This document shows positions 53,301 through 61,161 of a stretch of 64,000 bases of DNA, piece after piece (position 1 is the first letter of the stretch; each line of letters starts with the position of its first letter). A program made the translations under genes and the position numbers. Location of the stretch: positions 2,976,001-3,040,000 of the forward strand of contig CAWAJM010000001.1 of assembly GCA_963782445.1 (NCBI GenBank), read 5' to 3'. The stretch is from ZC4RG20 sp963782445 (GTDB lineage Bacteria; Pseudomonadota; Gammaproteobacteria; Steroidobacterales; Rariloculaceae). The notes under the pieces were generated by a model. It saw only the letters and a list, made by a program, of their open reading frames with translations, was not told where the DNA came from and searched no databases.

Positions 53301-54433
53301 TTGCCCGACGGGCTCGCGACGACTGCCGCCCCCGTCGGCGGCCATGCCAGATGCTGCCAGTCGCCGCCGAGCTCGACGCGCATCGTGGGCCCGAGCGCAA
53401 CGGTGCCTTCGAGATCGACTGCCGCATTGGTCGCGGGCTGGCGCAGCTGGAGCCGGCCGACGCGCACGGTGTCGTTCGCGTACGTGGCATGCAGCTCGAG
53501 CTCGGCATTCGCGAGCTCCTCCGAGTTCAGCTTCGCGCGGCCGTCGACGCCGATCGAGTCGAGGCTGCCGGCGACCTTGGCGCTCGCCTCGATCGTTCGC
53601 ACGGGCACGTCGAGGCCGAGGGCTTTCGGGTCGAGGGTCGCCTGAAGCTGGCCGTCGAGCTCGCCCGCGCCCAGCGGCCGCATGACGACGAGGCGCGCGT
53701 CCAAGGCGTAGGGCGGCTGCACCGTCTGGCGAAGGACGAGCCGCTCGAGATTGCCCGAAACGCTCGTCTTGCCGACGACGTCGGGGTGATCGCCGACGCG
53801 CAGCGTCCAGTCGAGCTCGGCATCGGCGGCATAAGGCTGCTGCGGCTCGAGACCGATGCGCCCCGATGCCGTCGCGAGGGGCGCGCGCACGTCGATGTCG
53901 TGCAGCAACCACTGGTTTGCATCGAGGCGCACGCCGAGCGAAGCCCGGTCGATCGTCACGGGCGCGGCATCGACGGCCGAGTAGTAGTCCGCCCGTTCCA
54001 CGGTCACCTGGTGAATGTCGACGCCGACGGGCAAGCTCAACTGCGCGGGCAGCGTGAACGGCTGGCTCGAGGCCGGCGGCGCCGAGGACGCAGCCGCGCC
54101 GGCCCGCTTCGTGACGGCAACGCCCGCGAGCGCGAGCCGCTCGACCTCGAAGTTGCGCCCGAGCAGACCGAGCGGATGCCAATCGAGCTCCGCACGCCGA
54201 ATCTCGATATGCATCGTGTCCGTGTCGAGCACGAGCCCGTTGGCGACGAGCGGCCCGAAGAGCCGGCCCTCCAGGCTCGTCACGCGGACCTGGCCCGGCA
54301 GGCGGCCCGCGACGCGATGCCACGCGAACTCGAGCCCGCTGCGTGTCCCCAAGAGCCACGCGAGCACGCCGCCCACGATCACGAGGACGGCGCCGACGCC
54401 CGCGAGCGCTTGCAGCGCGCGCCGCCTGCTCAT
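50384..54433 (-). CDS. tamB: TamB-like translocation and assembly module protein
   Basis: This 1349-residue protein has one N-terminal inner-membrane anchor (about 8-28: GVGAVLVIVGGVLAWLLG), a long periplasmic repeat of amphipathic beta strands typical of AsmA/TamB bridge-like proteins, and a C-terminal DUF490 domain with SELSIQKGTYEAYGQKLDI-type sequence, LSYLVLGRSLD and an outer-membrane-facing end YLSYGFGLFQPVNTL. TamB works with TamA in outer-membrane protein insertion and lipid transport. An Ala/Ser-rich insertion occurs near residue 850. Its start overlaps tamA by 4 bp. Confidence 0.95.
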   Translation of the reverse strand: MSRRRALQALAGVGAVLVIVGGVLAWLLGTRSGLEFAWHRVAGRLPGQVRVTSLEGRLFGPLVANGLVLDTDTMHIEIRRAELDWHPLGLLGRNFEVERLALAGVAVTKRAGAAASSAPPASSQPFTLPAQLSLPVGVDIHQVTVERADYYSAVDAAPVTIDRASLGVRLDANQWLLHDIDVRAPLATASGRIGLEPQQPYAADAELDWTLRVGDHPDVVGKTSVSGNLERLVLRQTVQPPYALDARLVVMRPLGAGELDGQLQATLDPKALGLDVPVRTIEASAKVAGSLDSIGVDGRAKLNSEELANAELELHATYANDTVRVGRLQLRQPATNAAVDLEGTVALGPTMRVELGGDWQHLAWPPTGAAVVASPSGKLALSGTPETLKADLTAQVAGGGKVHGTVRRDGGQLDADLDWTDVAWPATNPEARSRKGRLSVTGTLDAYKLDLETDLSMSGNTGHIKASGKGDLKGLTLERIDAGVLGGSLAGHAAATWSPAVSASAQLTASMLDPGLVNKQWRGSVGGRVDASGSLEKQGAAVDIKALKLDGRLRERAVNVDAQGRYAAGTLNLARLDVKSGATELHAQGKLAQQAELSFRVASPDLRDLWPGFAGRLMAHGRVQGPREQPRIVLDADGSGIDVPEVHIGTLALSADVDASGRAHSSLELTVDGAQISGTGVSHLHAAGAGDAADHTFSVMADTDLGTAKLALTGSLERPWQSDFAWNFDVGEATVAYPALAPWSLDRQAKGRLTANAVTLERSCWVSGKAKLCLDAAGDPQGTRADLALTGLPFAYFLPLLAEPVGVEGQLSATAQARLAPKQPPAIDIKLSSTPGRIGAASAASAGAAASDATASQASAGANGKGAAAVPVNVPTLDFGAASGHIVSNAERTTVDLAWPFEQMGKFDLHAVVDRMPGEAVTASAITGNAEAEVNDLTFLADVTDQIDNTGGRLAGRLTLSGTLGAPRLAGRVALEDAHADLIAPAITVQHLNLALTGDGSGEVAVKASAQSGGGTLSGSGNLRLAGSLPVGRLELSGKGFELYDTSDAQVYVSPQLAIEADSQRLSLSGTVTVPKAKFTPREVPQGAVTVSPDQVIVGEETQTAPSGLSRPLYAKVRLDLGDDVTFDGLGLTGKLVGGLQIVEAPKQPTTGSGELSIQKGTYEAYGQKLDIRKGRLVFAGGPITRPGVDVEAVRQATQDILVGARVQGTLAQPQLSLFSEPPLPKQEQLSYLVLGRSLDKASTSETSALSSAAIALGLKGGNFVSQKLNKSLGFQEFGIETEPGATSKSAAFVIGKYLSPSLYLSYGFGLFQPVNTLKLRYTISSHWRLQTESSSVGKGGDLLYHIER

Positions 54434-56184
54434 AACTCGCCTCCGATGCTCAGGTATAGCCGGTAATTCGTTCCGGGCTCATCGAACGGATGCGCGAGAT
54501 CGATGCCGATCATGCCGACGGGCGATTTCCAGCGCAGACCGAGGCCCGCGCCGAGCTTCGGATGCGGCAACGGGTCGTTCGACGCGTTCCCTTCGTCGAC
54601 GAAGAACGCCGCGCCGTAATTGCCCACGAGGAGCACGTCGACCTCGGCACTGGCCGTGAACACGTAGCGCCCGCCGAGGCTTTCGCCTTCGGGGCCGCTC
54701 GGCGGGCTCAGCTTCTGATACGCGTAGCCGCGGACGCTGCCCTCGCCGCCCGCGTAGAAGCGTTGCGACGGCGGTAAGGCATCGAAGTTGCCGACGGTCA
54801 GTGCGCCGTATTCGGCCCGCAGCAGGTAGCGCACGCGCTTTCCGAGCGGACGCACGAGCCGCCCGCTCAGATACAGGCGCCCGTAGCTCGTATCCGAACC
54901 GAAATGGGACGAGGCGGCCCGGATATCGGCGCTCCACGAGTAGGCGCGCCTCGGGTAGATCGGGTCGTCGGCCTTACGTCGGCTGACCTCCATGCCGGGG
55001 AAAAACAGCGTCGCGGTCTGAGCCCCGGTCGACGCCGTCCAATAGCGCTCACGCTGCGCCGTCAGATAAACCCGCCGCAGCGTGCCGTGCCACTGCCGGT
55101 GCCAGCTCGTGCCGAGAATGAGCTGGCGCGTGGTCCAGTCGCCGACATCGAGCGCGCCGAGAGACGTGCGCAGCGTCACGTAATCCGTCGAGACGTTCTG
55201 CACGGGAATCTGGTATTGCGCCGCGGCAGTTTGCTCGATCGAGGACAGGCGCAAATCGGACCGGAAGCTGCGGCCGCGACGGCCGAGCCGCCTGAGCTCC
55301 ACGCCCAGACTCAGGCGCGGACCCGTATCGGTACCGTATCCGAAGCCGAGCGTATAGTCCTGCCGTTTGCGCGGCGTCGTATGCACGACGACGGGAATCC
55401 GCTGGTCTTGCGCCTCGGTGCGCTGCACGTCGACGGAGACGTTCGCAAAGTAGCCGCTGTTGGAAAGGGACTGCTGCAGCGCGATGAGTCGGTCGGTCTC
55501 GAACGGTTCACCGGTTTTGACGGGCACGAAACGCGCCACGAAGTGCGGATTGAGGATGTCCTGCTCGACCGTAATGGCACCGAAATAGAAGCGCCGCCCC
55601 GTTTCGAGGCGCAGGTGGATCTCGGCCTCGTGAACCTTCGGGTGCACGAGTATCTGCGCACGCGCGTAGGCGGCGTCGATGAAGCCGGCGTTGTAGGCCG
55701 CTTGCTGGAGCGCCTGCTTGGCGTCTTCGTACCGCTGCTGGTTCAGAACGTCGCCGCGCTTGATCATGATCGAGGCCAACGCGTCGCGCACGGGCTTCAC
55801 GTCGCGCCCGGGACCGTCGACGGCGATGTCGACCTCCTTGAGCACCGTCGGCGGCCCTAGCGTAATACCGTAGTGCGCGACCCACTGGCCCTTCTCCATG
55901 GTCAGCGAAGAATCCACGGTCGGGCTGTAGTAGCCGAAGGGCTGCACTGCCGCGCGGATCTGCTCGGGCGCCTGCCTATCAAGGCGATGCAAGCGGGCTT
56001 CGCCGACGTCGGCGTTGGCGGATGCAATATCGAGGTAGGCCTTGATGTTTTTCTCGATCTCCGGCGGCACGCCGGTGACCTGCACCTCGATGGCCTGCGC
56101 CGCGCTCGCGAATGCGAGCGCAAGCGCGAGCACGGCGTTCGCCGCAGCGATCCATCGGAGCCGCCGAGTGCAGGCGGCTCTCAT
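54430..56184 (-). CDS. tamA: TamA-like outer-membrane assembly factor (Omp85 family)
   Basis: This 584-residue protein has a signal peptide (NAVLALALAFASAAQA), three POTRA domains (about 32-265; TVLKEVDIAVDGPG, YYFGAITVEQDILNP-like strands) and a C-terminal 16-stranded Omp85 barrel with GGEGSVRGYAYQKLSP (the L6-type motif) and AAFFVDEGNASND, ending LAHPFDEPGTNYRLYLSIGGEL-type strands. The ATG at 56184 is placed by the signal peptide. An exact sigma-54 site lies about 85 bp upstream, which is unusual for an envelope-assembly operon. Confidence 0.95.
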   Translation of the reverse strand: MRAACTRRLRWIAAANAVLALALAFASAAQAIEVQVTGVPPEIEKNIKAYLDIASANADVGEARLHRLDRQAPEQIRAAVQPFGYYSPTVDSSLTMEKGQWVAHYGITLGPPTVLKEVDIAVDGPGRDVKPVRDALASIMIKRGDVLNQQRYEDAKQALQQAAYNAGFIDAAYARAQILVHPKVHEAEIHLRLETGRRFYFGAITVEQDILNPHFVARFVPVKTGEPFETDRLIALQQSLSNSGYFANVSVDVQRTEAQDQRIPVVVHTTPRKRQDYTLGFGYGTDTGPRLSLGVELRRLGRRGRSFRSDLRLSSIEQTAAAQYQIPVQNVSTDYVTLRTSLGALDVGDWTTRQLILGTSWHRQWHGTLRRVYLTAQRERYWTASTGAQTATLFFPGMEVSRRKADDPIYPRRAYSWSADIRAASSHFGSDTSYGRLYLSGRLVRPLGKRVRYLLRAEYGALTVGNFDALPPSQRFYAGGEGSVRGYAYQKLSPPSGPEGESLGGRYVFTASAEVDVLLVGNYGAAFFVDEGNASNDPLPHPKLGAGLGLRWKSPVGMIGIDLAHPFDEPGTNYRLYLSIGGEL

Positions 56185-56266
56185 CTTGCTCGTCAAGCTC
56201 AAAACGACCGGAAACTCCGCTGACCCGCCCCCTCCGCGCCCATGCGACGCGGCGCAGACCGGCGAT

Positions 56267-56281
56267 GCAAACCGCGTGCCA
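56267..56281 (-). promoter_or_regulatory. Sigma-54 promoter of tamA-tamB
   Basis: On the minus strand it reads TGGCAC-GCGGT-TTGC, an exact match. The predicted start is about 56255, 71 nt before the tamA ATG. A palindrome (56296-56313) separates it from the divergent site at 56326. Confidence 0.78.
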
Positions 56282-56295
56282 CGCATCGACGGCGT

Positions 56296-56313
56296 CGCGG
56301 CCGCGCGGCCGCG
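56296..56313. promoter_or_regulatory. 18-bp perfect palindrome between divergent sigma-54 sites
   Basis: CGCGGCCGCGCGGCCGCG is its own reverse complement and lies 15 bp from the -24 element of one site and 13 bp from the other. A shared activator site is possible, though GC-rich palindromes arise readily in this genome. Confidence 0.35.
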
Positions 56314-56325
56314 GCCCGCGCTGAA

Positions 56326-56340
56326 TGGCATGGCGCTTGC
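56326..56340 (+). promoter_or_regulatory. Sigma-54 promoter of the small membrane protein/GMC pair
   Basis: TGGCAT-GGCGC-TTGC is an exact match and is identical to the site at 30943. The predicted start is about 56352, 24 nt before the ATG at 56376, with GGAGAG between. Confidence 0.85.
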
Positions 56341-56375
56341 ATCATCCCCGTCATTATGCCGGAGAGACCTGAGCG

Positions 56376-56477
56376 ATGGCTGAACAGGATGCGCGGCCAG
56401 TCCAAGGAATCCTCATCGCGTCCGCCGCGGGAGCCGTGCTCTGGGCGCTGATCGTGCTGGCGGCCGCCATGGTGTGA
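56376..56477 (+). CDS. 33-residue single-pass membrane protein
   Basis: The ATG at 56376, with GGAGAG upstream, encodes MAEQDARPVQ followed by one hydrophobic helix (GILIASAAGAVLWALIVLAA) and a TGA at 56475. The stop overlaps the GTG of the GMC-like gene (GTGA), so the two are translationally coupled. The placement 24 nt after a predicted sigma-54 start supports it as a real gene. It could anchor the GMC-like protein to the membrane. No family is recognised. Confidence 0.75.
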   Translation: MAEQDARPVQGILIASAAGAVLWALIVLAAAMV

Positions 56478-57958
56478 TCAAGGTGCTGCACTTCACGAAG
56501 TTCGAGAAGCGGATCGAAGCGCTCGACGCGACCGAGCCCTACGACGTGTGCGTCGTCGGCGCGGGTCTTGCCGGCTGCCTGCTCGCCGTGCGTTTCGTCC
56601 GCGCCGGGCTGCGCACCCTGGTCGTCGAGGCCGGCGGCGCGCCCCATGCGGGCAGTGCCGACTGGGACGGCAGTTGCGAGCGCTTTGCGCGCGCCGACCT
56701 CGAGGCGAATCCCTACGCGGCCGGCCGGCCTTGGCCGCTGGCCCTGGCCGAGCTCGAGCCGTTCTACCGCCGGGCCGAAGGGACGCTGCGCGTGGGCCCG
56801 GCACGGCCGCTGCCGCAGGCCGGGCCGGAGCGCGCGGCGGGCCGCCGGGACCGCGTGCTCGGCGCCGTTGTCGCTGGAGCGGCCGGAGCGCCGCCGCGCA
56901 GGGCCGCGCCGACCCGAGGCATCGGTCCTTACGACCCGAAGCGCGAGCTCCTGCCCGAGTTCGAAGCCTCGCCCACGGGCGAGCTCGTGACCGGCGTGCG
57001 CGTTACGCGCCTGCACGTCGATCGCAACGGGCGCGTCATCGGCGCGGCCTGCCGCGCGCGCGGCGGCCACGAAAAAACGGCGCGGGCGGCCGCGTTCGTG
57101 CTCGCCTGCGGCGCCGTCGAAACGCCGCGCCTGCTGCTGCTCTCCAAGTCGAGGCGCTTCCCTCACGGCATCGGCAACCAGCATGGCCGCGTCGGCGCCC
57201 GAATCGGCGGTCATGCGGTCATCCGCGCCACGGGCCGTCTGGAGACGGGGTGGCCCAAGAGGGCGGCTCCCGAACTCTTCGTGCCCGAGCTGCGCGGGCT
57301 TTTTCGTGCCGAAGGGCTAGGCTCTATAGGCGTCATCGCCCGGCGCGAAACCTCATTCGGAACCCTGCCCCTGCCGCTTGCGAGCCTGCCGAGGCCGTTG
57401 CAGCGGCGCCTCCCGCGCGCTTTGCACCCGCGGCTCGCGCTCGTTTGCCGCATCGAGCTCAAGCCGGGCCCGAACAATCGGATCGCCCTCTCGGACACGC
57501 TCGTCGACGCGCATGGCGACCCTTGCGCCTGCGTCGAGATCCGCTACGGCGAGGAAGATCGTCGGCTCGCGGCCAAGGCCGCGCGGCTGCTCGAGCGTTG
57601 GCTCGACCGCGTCGGCGCCGTGCAGCGCAGCACGGCCGGGCCAGCCTGGGACGGACCGCCCTTGGGCGCGTGCGTCATGGGCTTCGCGCCGCACTTCAGC
57701 GTCTGCGACGCGACCCTGCGCGTGCACGCCTCTCCGAACCTCTACGTTTGCGGCCCGGAAGCGTTACCGACCGGAAGTGCCGTGTCGCCGGCACTAACGG
57801 TCGCCGCCCTCGCTCACCGCCTTGCGGACCACCTGACGGCCCGCGCCAAGTGGTGCGAGCGCGCCGCGGCCGTGCAGCTCAAGACCGCCCGGCGCCGAGC
57901 CGAAGAACTAAAGCGCAGTAGCACGGTCCACGCCCCGCGCCGCGGCCAGTCTTCGTAA
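56474..57958 (+). CDS. GMC-like FAD-dependent oxidoreductase, atypical active site
   Basis: This 494-residue protein has the FAD Rossmann motif YDVCVVGAGLAGCLLAVRF and LVVEAGG (about 22-60), ALAELEPFYRRAEGTLRVG, AFVLACGAVETPRLLL (second FAD contact) and a GMC C-terminal domain with NLYVCGPEALPTGSAVSPALTVAALAHRLADHL (read in two parts). Classic GMC enzymes have HxxGTxRMG and NPxLT; here the matching places read PPLGACVMGF and SPALT, so the catalytic His and the second His/Asn seem absent. It may bind FAD but do different chemistry. GTG start coupled to the small membrane protein. Confidence 0.83.
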   Translation: MIKVLHFTKFEKRIEALDATEPYDVCVVGAGLAGCLLAVRFVRAGLRTLVVEAGGAPHAGSADWDGSCERFARADLEANPYAAGRPWPLALAELEPFYRRAEGTLRVGPARPLPQAGPERAAGRRDRVLGAVVAGAAGAPPRRAAPTRGIGPYDPKRELLPEFEASPTGELVTGVRVTRLHVDRNGRVIGAACRARGGHEKTARAAAFVLACGAVETPRLLLLSKSRRFPHGIGNQHGRVGARIGGHAVIRATGRLETGWPKRAAPELFVPELRGLFRAEGLGSIGVIARRETSFGTLPLPLASLPRPLQRRLPRALHPRLALVCRIELKPGPNNRIALSDTLVDAHGDPCACVEIRYGEEDRRLAAKAARLLERWLDRVGAVQRSTAGPAWDGPPLGACVMGFAPHFSVCDATLRVHASPNLYVCGPEALPTGSAVSPALTVAALAHRLADHLTARAKWCERAAAVQLKTARRRAEELKRSSTVHAPRRGQSS

Positions 57959-57964
57959 CGCGAG

Positions 57965-59557
57965 TCAGCCCGCCATGCGCCGCAGCAAATCCTCGAGCTG
58001 ATTGCGACTCACGGGCTTGAGCAGGTATTCGTCGAAGGGCGAATCCTGGCCCCCCGACTCGTCTGCAATACCTGTCAGCGCAACGAGCCGAGGCGGCGGC
58101 CGACCCGGAACCGCACGGAGTCGGCGCGCCACCTCGACGCCGTCGATGTCCGGCAAGCCGATGTCGATGAATGCCACATCGGGCCCGAGTTCGCGCGCGG
58201 TGCGGACGCCCGCGACCCCTTCGTGCGCGACGTGCGCGTCGTGGCCGAGCGACTTCAACAGCAGCGCGAAAAGCTGCGCCACCTCGACGTTGTCCTCGAC
58301 GACGAGCAGGCACAACCGCCCATCCCCCCGGGCACGTGCGATCCCGCCGCCACCCGCGGTTTCGGTCTCGGCGTGCGCGACGCGCGGCAGACGCAGCTCG
58401 AACCGCGATCCGCGGCCCTGGCCTTCGCTCGATGCCGTGATCGTGCCCCCGTGCATCCGCACGAGATTGTCGACCATCGCAAGGCCGAGGCCGAGCCCGG
58501 CCGAACCGGCCGTCCTCTGGCCACTCTCCTGAAAGAAGGGTTTGAACACGTGGTTCAGAGCGGTCCGGCTCATGCCGCGGCCATTGTCCGCCACGGTAAG
58601 CACGGCGGCCGTGCCGTGCGCGCGAACCTCTACGTCGACGCGTCCTCTCTCGGCCGTGTATTTCAGCGCATTCTCGAGCAGGTTGTTGACGATCTGGCTG
58701 AGGCGGACGCGATCGGCCTCCACCCAGACGGGGGACCCGGGCAGCTCCACCCTCCACACGCGGTCGGAGCCGCCGGCACGCGCGGCATCGGCGCAGTCCT
58801 CGGCGACGTCGCGCAGATCCAGCGTCTCGAGCTCGAGCGCGACCTTGCCGCGCTGGACCCTTGCCACGTCGAGAAGTTGATCGAGCAGGCGGCCGAGGTG
58901 GCGAACCTGACGGTCGATGACGGCCGTGCCCCAGGCGGCCTTCTCCGGCGAAAGCCCCGAACCTGCCATGGCAAATAAATCAGAAACATAGCCGATAGAA
59001 CTCACTGGGTTCCTGAGCTCATGGCCCAGCATCGCCAGAAACTCGTCGCGCAGCCTCACGTCCTCGTTGAGGCGGGCGAGCAAGTCACGCACCTGATACT
59101 GGCGTAAGCGCGACTTGAGCCCGGCCCGGATCGAACTCACGAGCGACAACGCCGGGAGGGGCCGCTGCAGGAACGTGGTCTTGATCTTCGGGTGCCGCTC
59201 GAACGCGCGCAACGCCGCCAGCGATTCGGGGCTGGGGCCGTCCTTGCGCAGCAGCACGATGACCGGCAGATCCGACCAGGTCTGCTGCCGGTCGAAGATC
59301 CGAAACAGCTGTGCAGCGCCGCGCCGCAGCGCTTCCTCGCCGAGCAGCGCCACGCCGGCGCCCTCGTCCAGGCGCCGGACGAAACTCTTGAGATCCCGGC
59401 AGCTCACGGCCTGGAGCTCGGCCTTGGCGAGCTCGGCGGCGGCGAGCTCCGCGTCCCGCCCGAAAGGGAGCAGCAAGAGGATGCGTCGCTCAGCCGACCC
59501 TATCCTCTCGGGCACGTCTCCCGCTTCGGGATCCGGCAGCACCTCGTTGCGGCCCAT
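57965..59557 (-). CDS. Hybrid sensor histidine kinase with receiver domains
   Basis: This 530-residue soluble protein has an N-terminal receiver-like domain (about 20-150, LLLLPFGRDAELAA, without a clear phospho-Asp), HisKA (about 165-230) with MLGHELRNPVSSIG, an intact HATPase (NNLLENALKY, VADNGRGMS, GLGLGLAMVDNLVRMHGG) and a C-terminal receiver with VVEDNVEVA, AFIDIGLPDIDG and LLKPV. The pseudo-receiver-kinase-receiver plan suits output from the KaiC-like ATPase encoded directly upstream (8-bp gap from its stop). The ATG at 59557 is the first start outside that gene. Convergent with the GMC-like gene. Confidence 0.9.
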   Translation of the reverse strand: MGRNEVLPDPEAGDVPERIGSAERRILLLLPFGRDAELAAAELAKAELQAVSCRDLKSFVRRLDEGAGVALLGEEALRRGAAQLFRIFDRQQTWSDLPVIVLLRKDGPSPESLAALRAFERHPKIKTTFLQRPLPALSLVSSIRAGLKSRLRQYQVRDLLARLNEDVRLRDEFLAMLGHELRNPVSSIGYVSDLFAMAGSGLSPEKAAWGTAVIDRQVRHLGRLLDQLLDVARVQRGKVALELETLDLRDVAEDCADAARAGGSDRVWRVELPGSPVWVEADRVRLSQIVNNLLENALKYTAERGRVDVEVRAHGTAAVLTVADNGRGMSRTALNHVFKPFFQESGQRTAGSAGLGLGLAMVDNLVRMHGGTITASSEGQGRGSRFELRLPRVAHAETETAGGGGIARARGDGRLCLLVVEDNVEVAQLFALLLKSLGHDAHVAHEGVAGVRTARELGPDVAFIDIGLPDIDGVEVARRLRAVPGRPPPRLVALTGIADESGGQDSPFDEYLLKPVSRNQLEDLLRRMAG

Positions 59558-59565
59558 CTCGACGG

Positions 59566-61089
59566 CTAGCCCTCGTGCTCCGGCGTCCCCGTCAAGAGCC
59601 CGCGTAGACCCGTCGGCGGATCGCAAAGCCGCATGCCGCCGGCATCGAATACGAGCTCGCGGATGCCCTGCTCATGCCGGCAGGCCCGGTGCTTGACGAT
59701 GGACAACGCCCGATGCAGGCGGCCATGGGACTCGAAAAAATTTAAAAAAACAATGAGGTCTGATATATAACTCAAATCGACATTAACCCTAGAATCGCCC
59801 AGCATCCCGCGCTGGGTCAGCAGCATGAGCGTGATGACGCCGCGGCGCCGCAGATAGGCCAGCAGCTGATGCAGCTGCAGATCCAGGTAGCGGCTCGAGC
59901 CCGTCGCATGCAGGTAGCCCGAGAGGCTGTCGAGCACGACGACGCCGAGCGCGTCCTCGCTCCGCTCGGCGGCCCGCCGAATCAGATCGGAGACGCGCCC
60001 GGGCGAGGACGCTGCGGGATCGATCTGCACGAGATCCAGTTGGCCCGACTCGCGGGCCCCGGCGAAATCCGCGCCGAGCTCGCGGCTGCGCTGCAGCAGC
60101 GTCTCGACCCCTTCGTCAAACGTCAGGTACAGCACCGAGCGGCCGCTCGCGACGGCCTCCGCCGCCCAGATCGCGGCCAAGCTCGACTTGCCCGTGCCGG
60201 CCTGGCCCGACACGAGCACCGCGCAGCCCCAGGGCACGCCGCCGCCGAGCAGCGGGCCGAAGTCGGGATGGCGGGCAAGCAGCGGCGGCTCCGGCTCCCG
60301 CGGCGGGACCGGTTCCGAAGCGACCTCGATGCGCGGGTAGACTTCGAGGCCGCCCGTCACGATGTCGTAATCATGGTTGCCGCCCGCGACGGGCTCGCCG
60401 CGCAGCTTCTCGATGCGCACTCGACGGCGATCGGGCCCGTACTCCTGGTCCATCCTGGCCAGCGTCAGCACGCCGTGCACGATGCTGCGCGGATGGAACT
60501 GCTGCTCGCCGGCACCGGCGTCGTCGATGAGCAGCGTCGTGCACTCGGCCGGGTGCAGCGCGCGGCCGAGACTCTCGACGTGGCGGCGGTATTCGAACGG
60601 ATCCGCGGCGAACCAGCGCAATGCCGAGATCGGATCGATGAGCAGACGCTCCGGCTTGCGGGCCGCGATCACCTCGTTGAGCTGATCCATGAGCTCGTGC
60701 AGCTCGACCTCGGACGCAGGAAACAGTGTGTACTGTGCCTGTCGCGCCGCCGCCTCCTCAGAAGCGATCTTATGCAGATCCACGCCTGCGAGACTCCAGC
60801 CGTGCGCCGCCGCGATGCGCTCGAGATCCTCGGGCGTCTCCGAGAACCCGAGATACAAAACGCGCTCCCCACGCGCGGCCCCGGCGATGAGAAACTGCAA
60901 ACCGAGCGTCGTTTTGCCCGCGCCCGTCCCGCCCTCGACGAGATAGAGCTGGTTGCGCGGAAAGCCGCCGCCGAGCAGCTCGTCGAGTCCGGCGATGCCG
61001 GAGGTCGCACGCGATTCGCGATGGGTGCCTTTCAGCTCGGGATCCTCTAGCGCACCGATTCGAGCAGCGACAGCGTCGACCGGGGGCAA
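59566..61089 (-). CDS. KaiC-like double-RecA ATPase
   Basis: This 507-residue protein has two KaiC/RecA domains. The first has Walker A EGGTGAGKTT (about 52-61) and TSGIAGLDELLGGGFPR; the second has SGQAGTGKSS near 291 and LGVVVLDSLSGYLHA. The first half keeps LLIDPISALRWF. It is a KaiC homologue outside cyanobacteria, with no KaiA or KaiB gene nearby; such proteins are paired with kinases in stress signalling of several proteobacteria. A low-GC codon run at about 59738-59800 encodes the conserved YISDLIVFLNFFE stretch. Confidence 0.95.
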   Translation of the reverse strand: MPPVDAVAARIGALEDPELKGTHRESRATSGIAGLDELLGGGFPRNQLYLVEGGTGAGKTTLGLQFLIAGAARGERVLYLGFSETPEDLERIAAAHGWSLAGVDLHKIASEEAAARQAQYTLFPASEVELHELMDQLNEVIAARKPERLLIDPISALRWFAADPFEYRRHVESLGRALHPAECTTLLIDDAGAGEQQFHPRSIVHGVLTLARMDQEYGPDRRRVRIEKLRGEPVAGGNHDYDIVTGGLEVYPRIEVASEPVPPREPEPPLLARHPDFGPLLGGGVPWGCAVLVSGQAGTGKSSLAAIWAAEAVASGRSVLYLTFDEGVETLLQRSRELGADFAGARESGQLDLVQIDPAASSPGRVSDLIRRAAERSEDALGVVVLDSLSGYLHATGSSRYLDLQLHQLLAYLRRRGVITLMLLTQRGMLGDSRVNVDLSYISDLIVFLNFFESHGRLHRALSIVKHRACRHEQGIRELVFDAGGMRLCDPPTGLRGLLTGTPEHEG

Positions 61090-61161
61090 ACGGCCAGGGC
61101 ACTGCCGCCAAGCGACCCATGGTAGGCCCCAACGGCCTCGACCGTCGAATTTTCGCCCGCC

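Noticed and set aside
51461..54466. 1001-codon plus-strand ORF opposite tamB
   Set aside because: It is an Arg/Glu/Leu-rich shadow frame with no recognisable domain; TamB on the minus strand is convincing.
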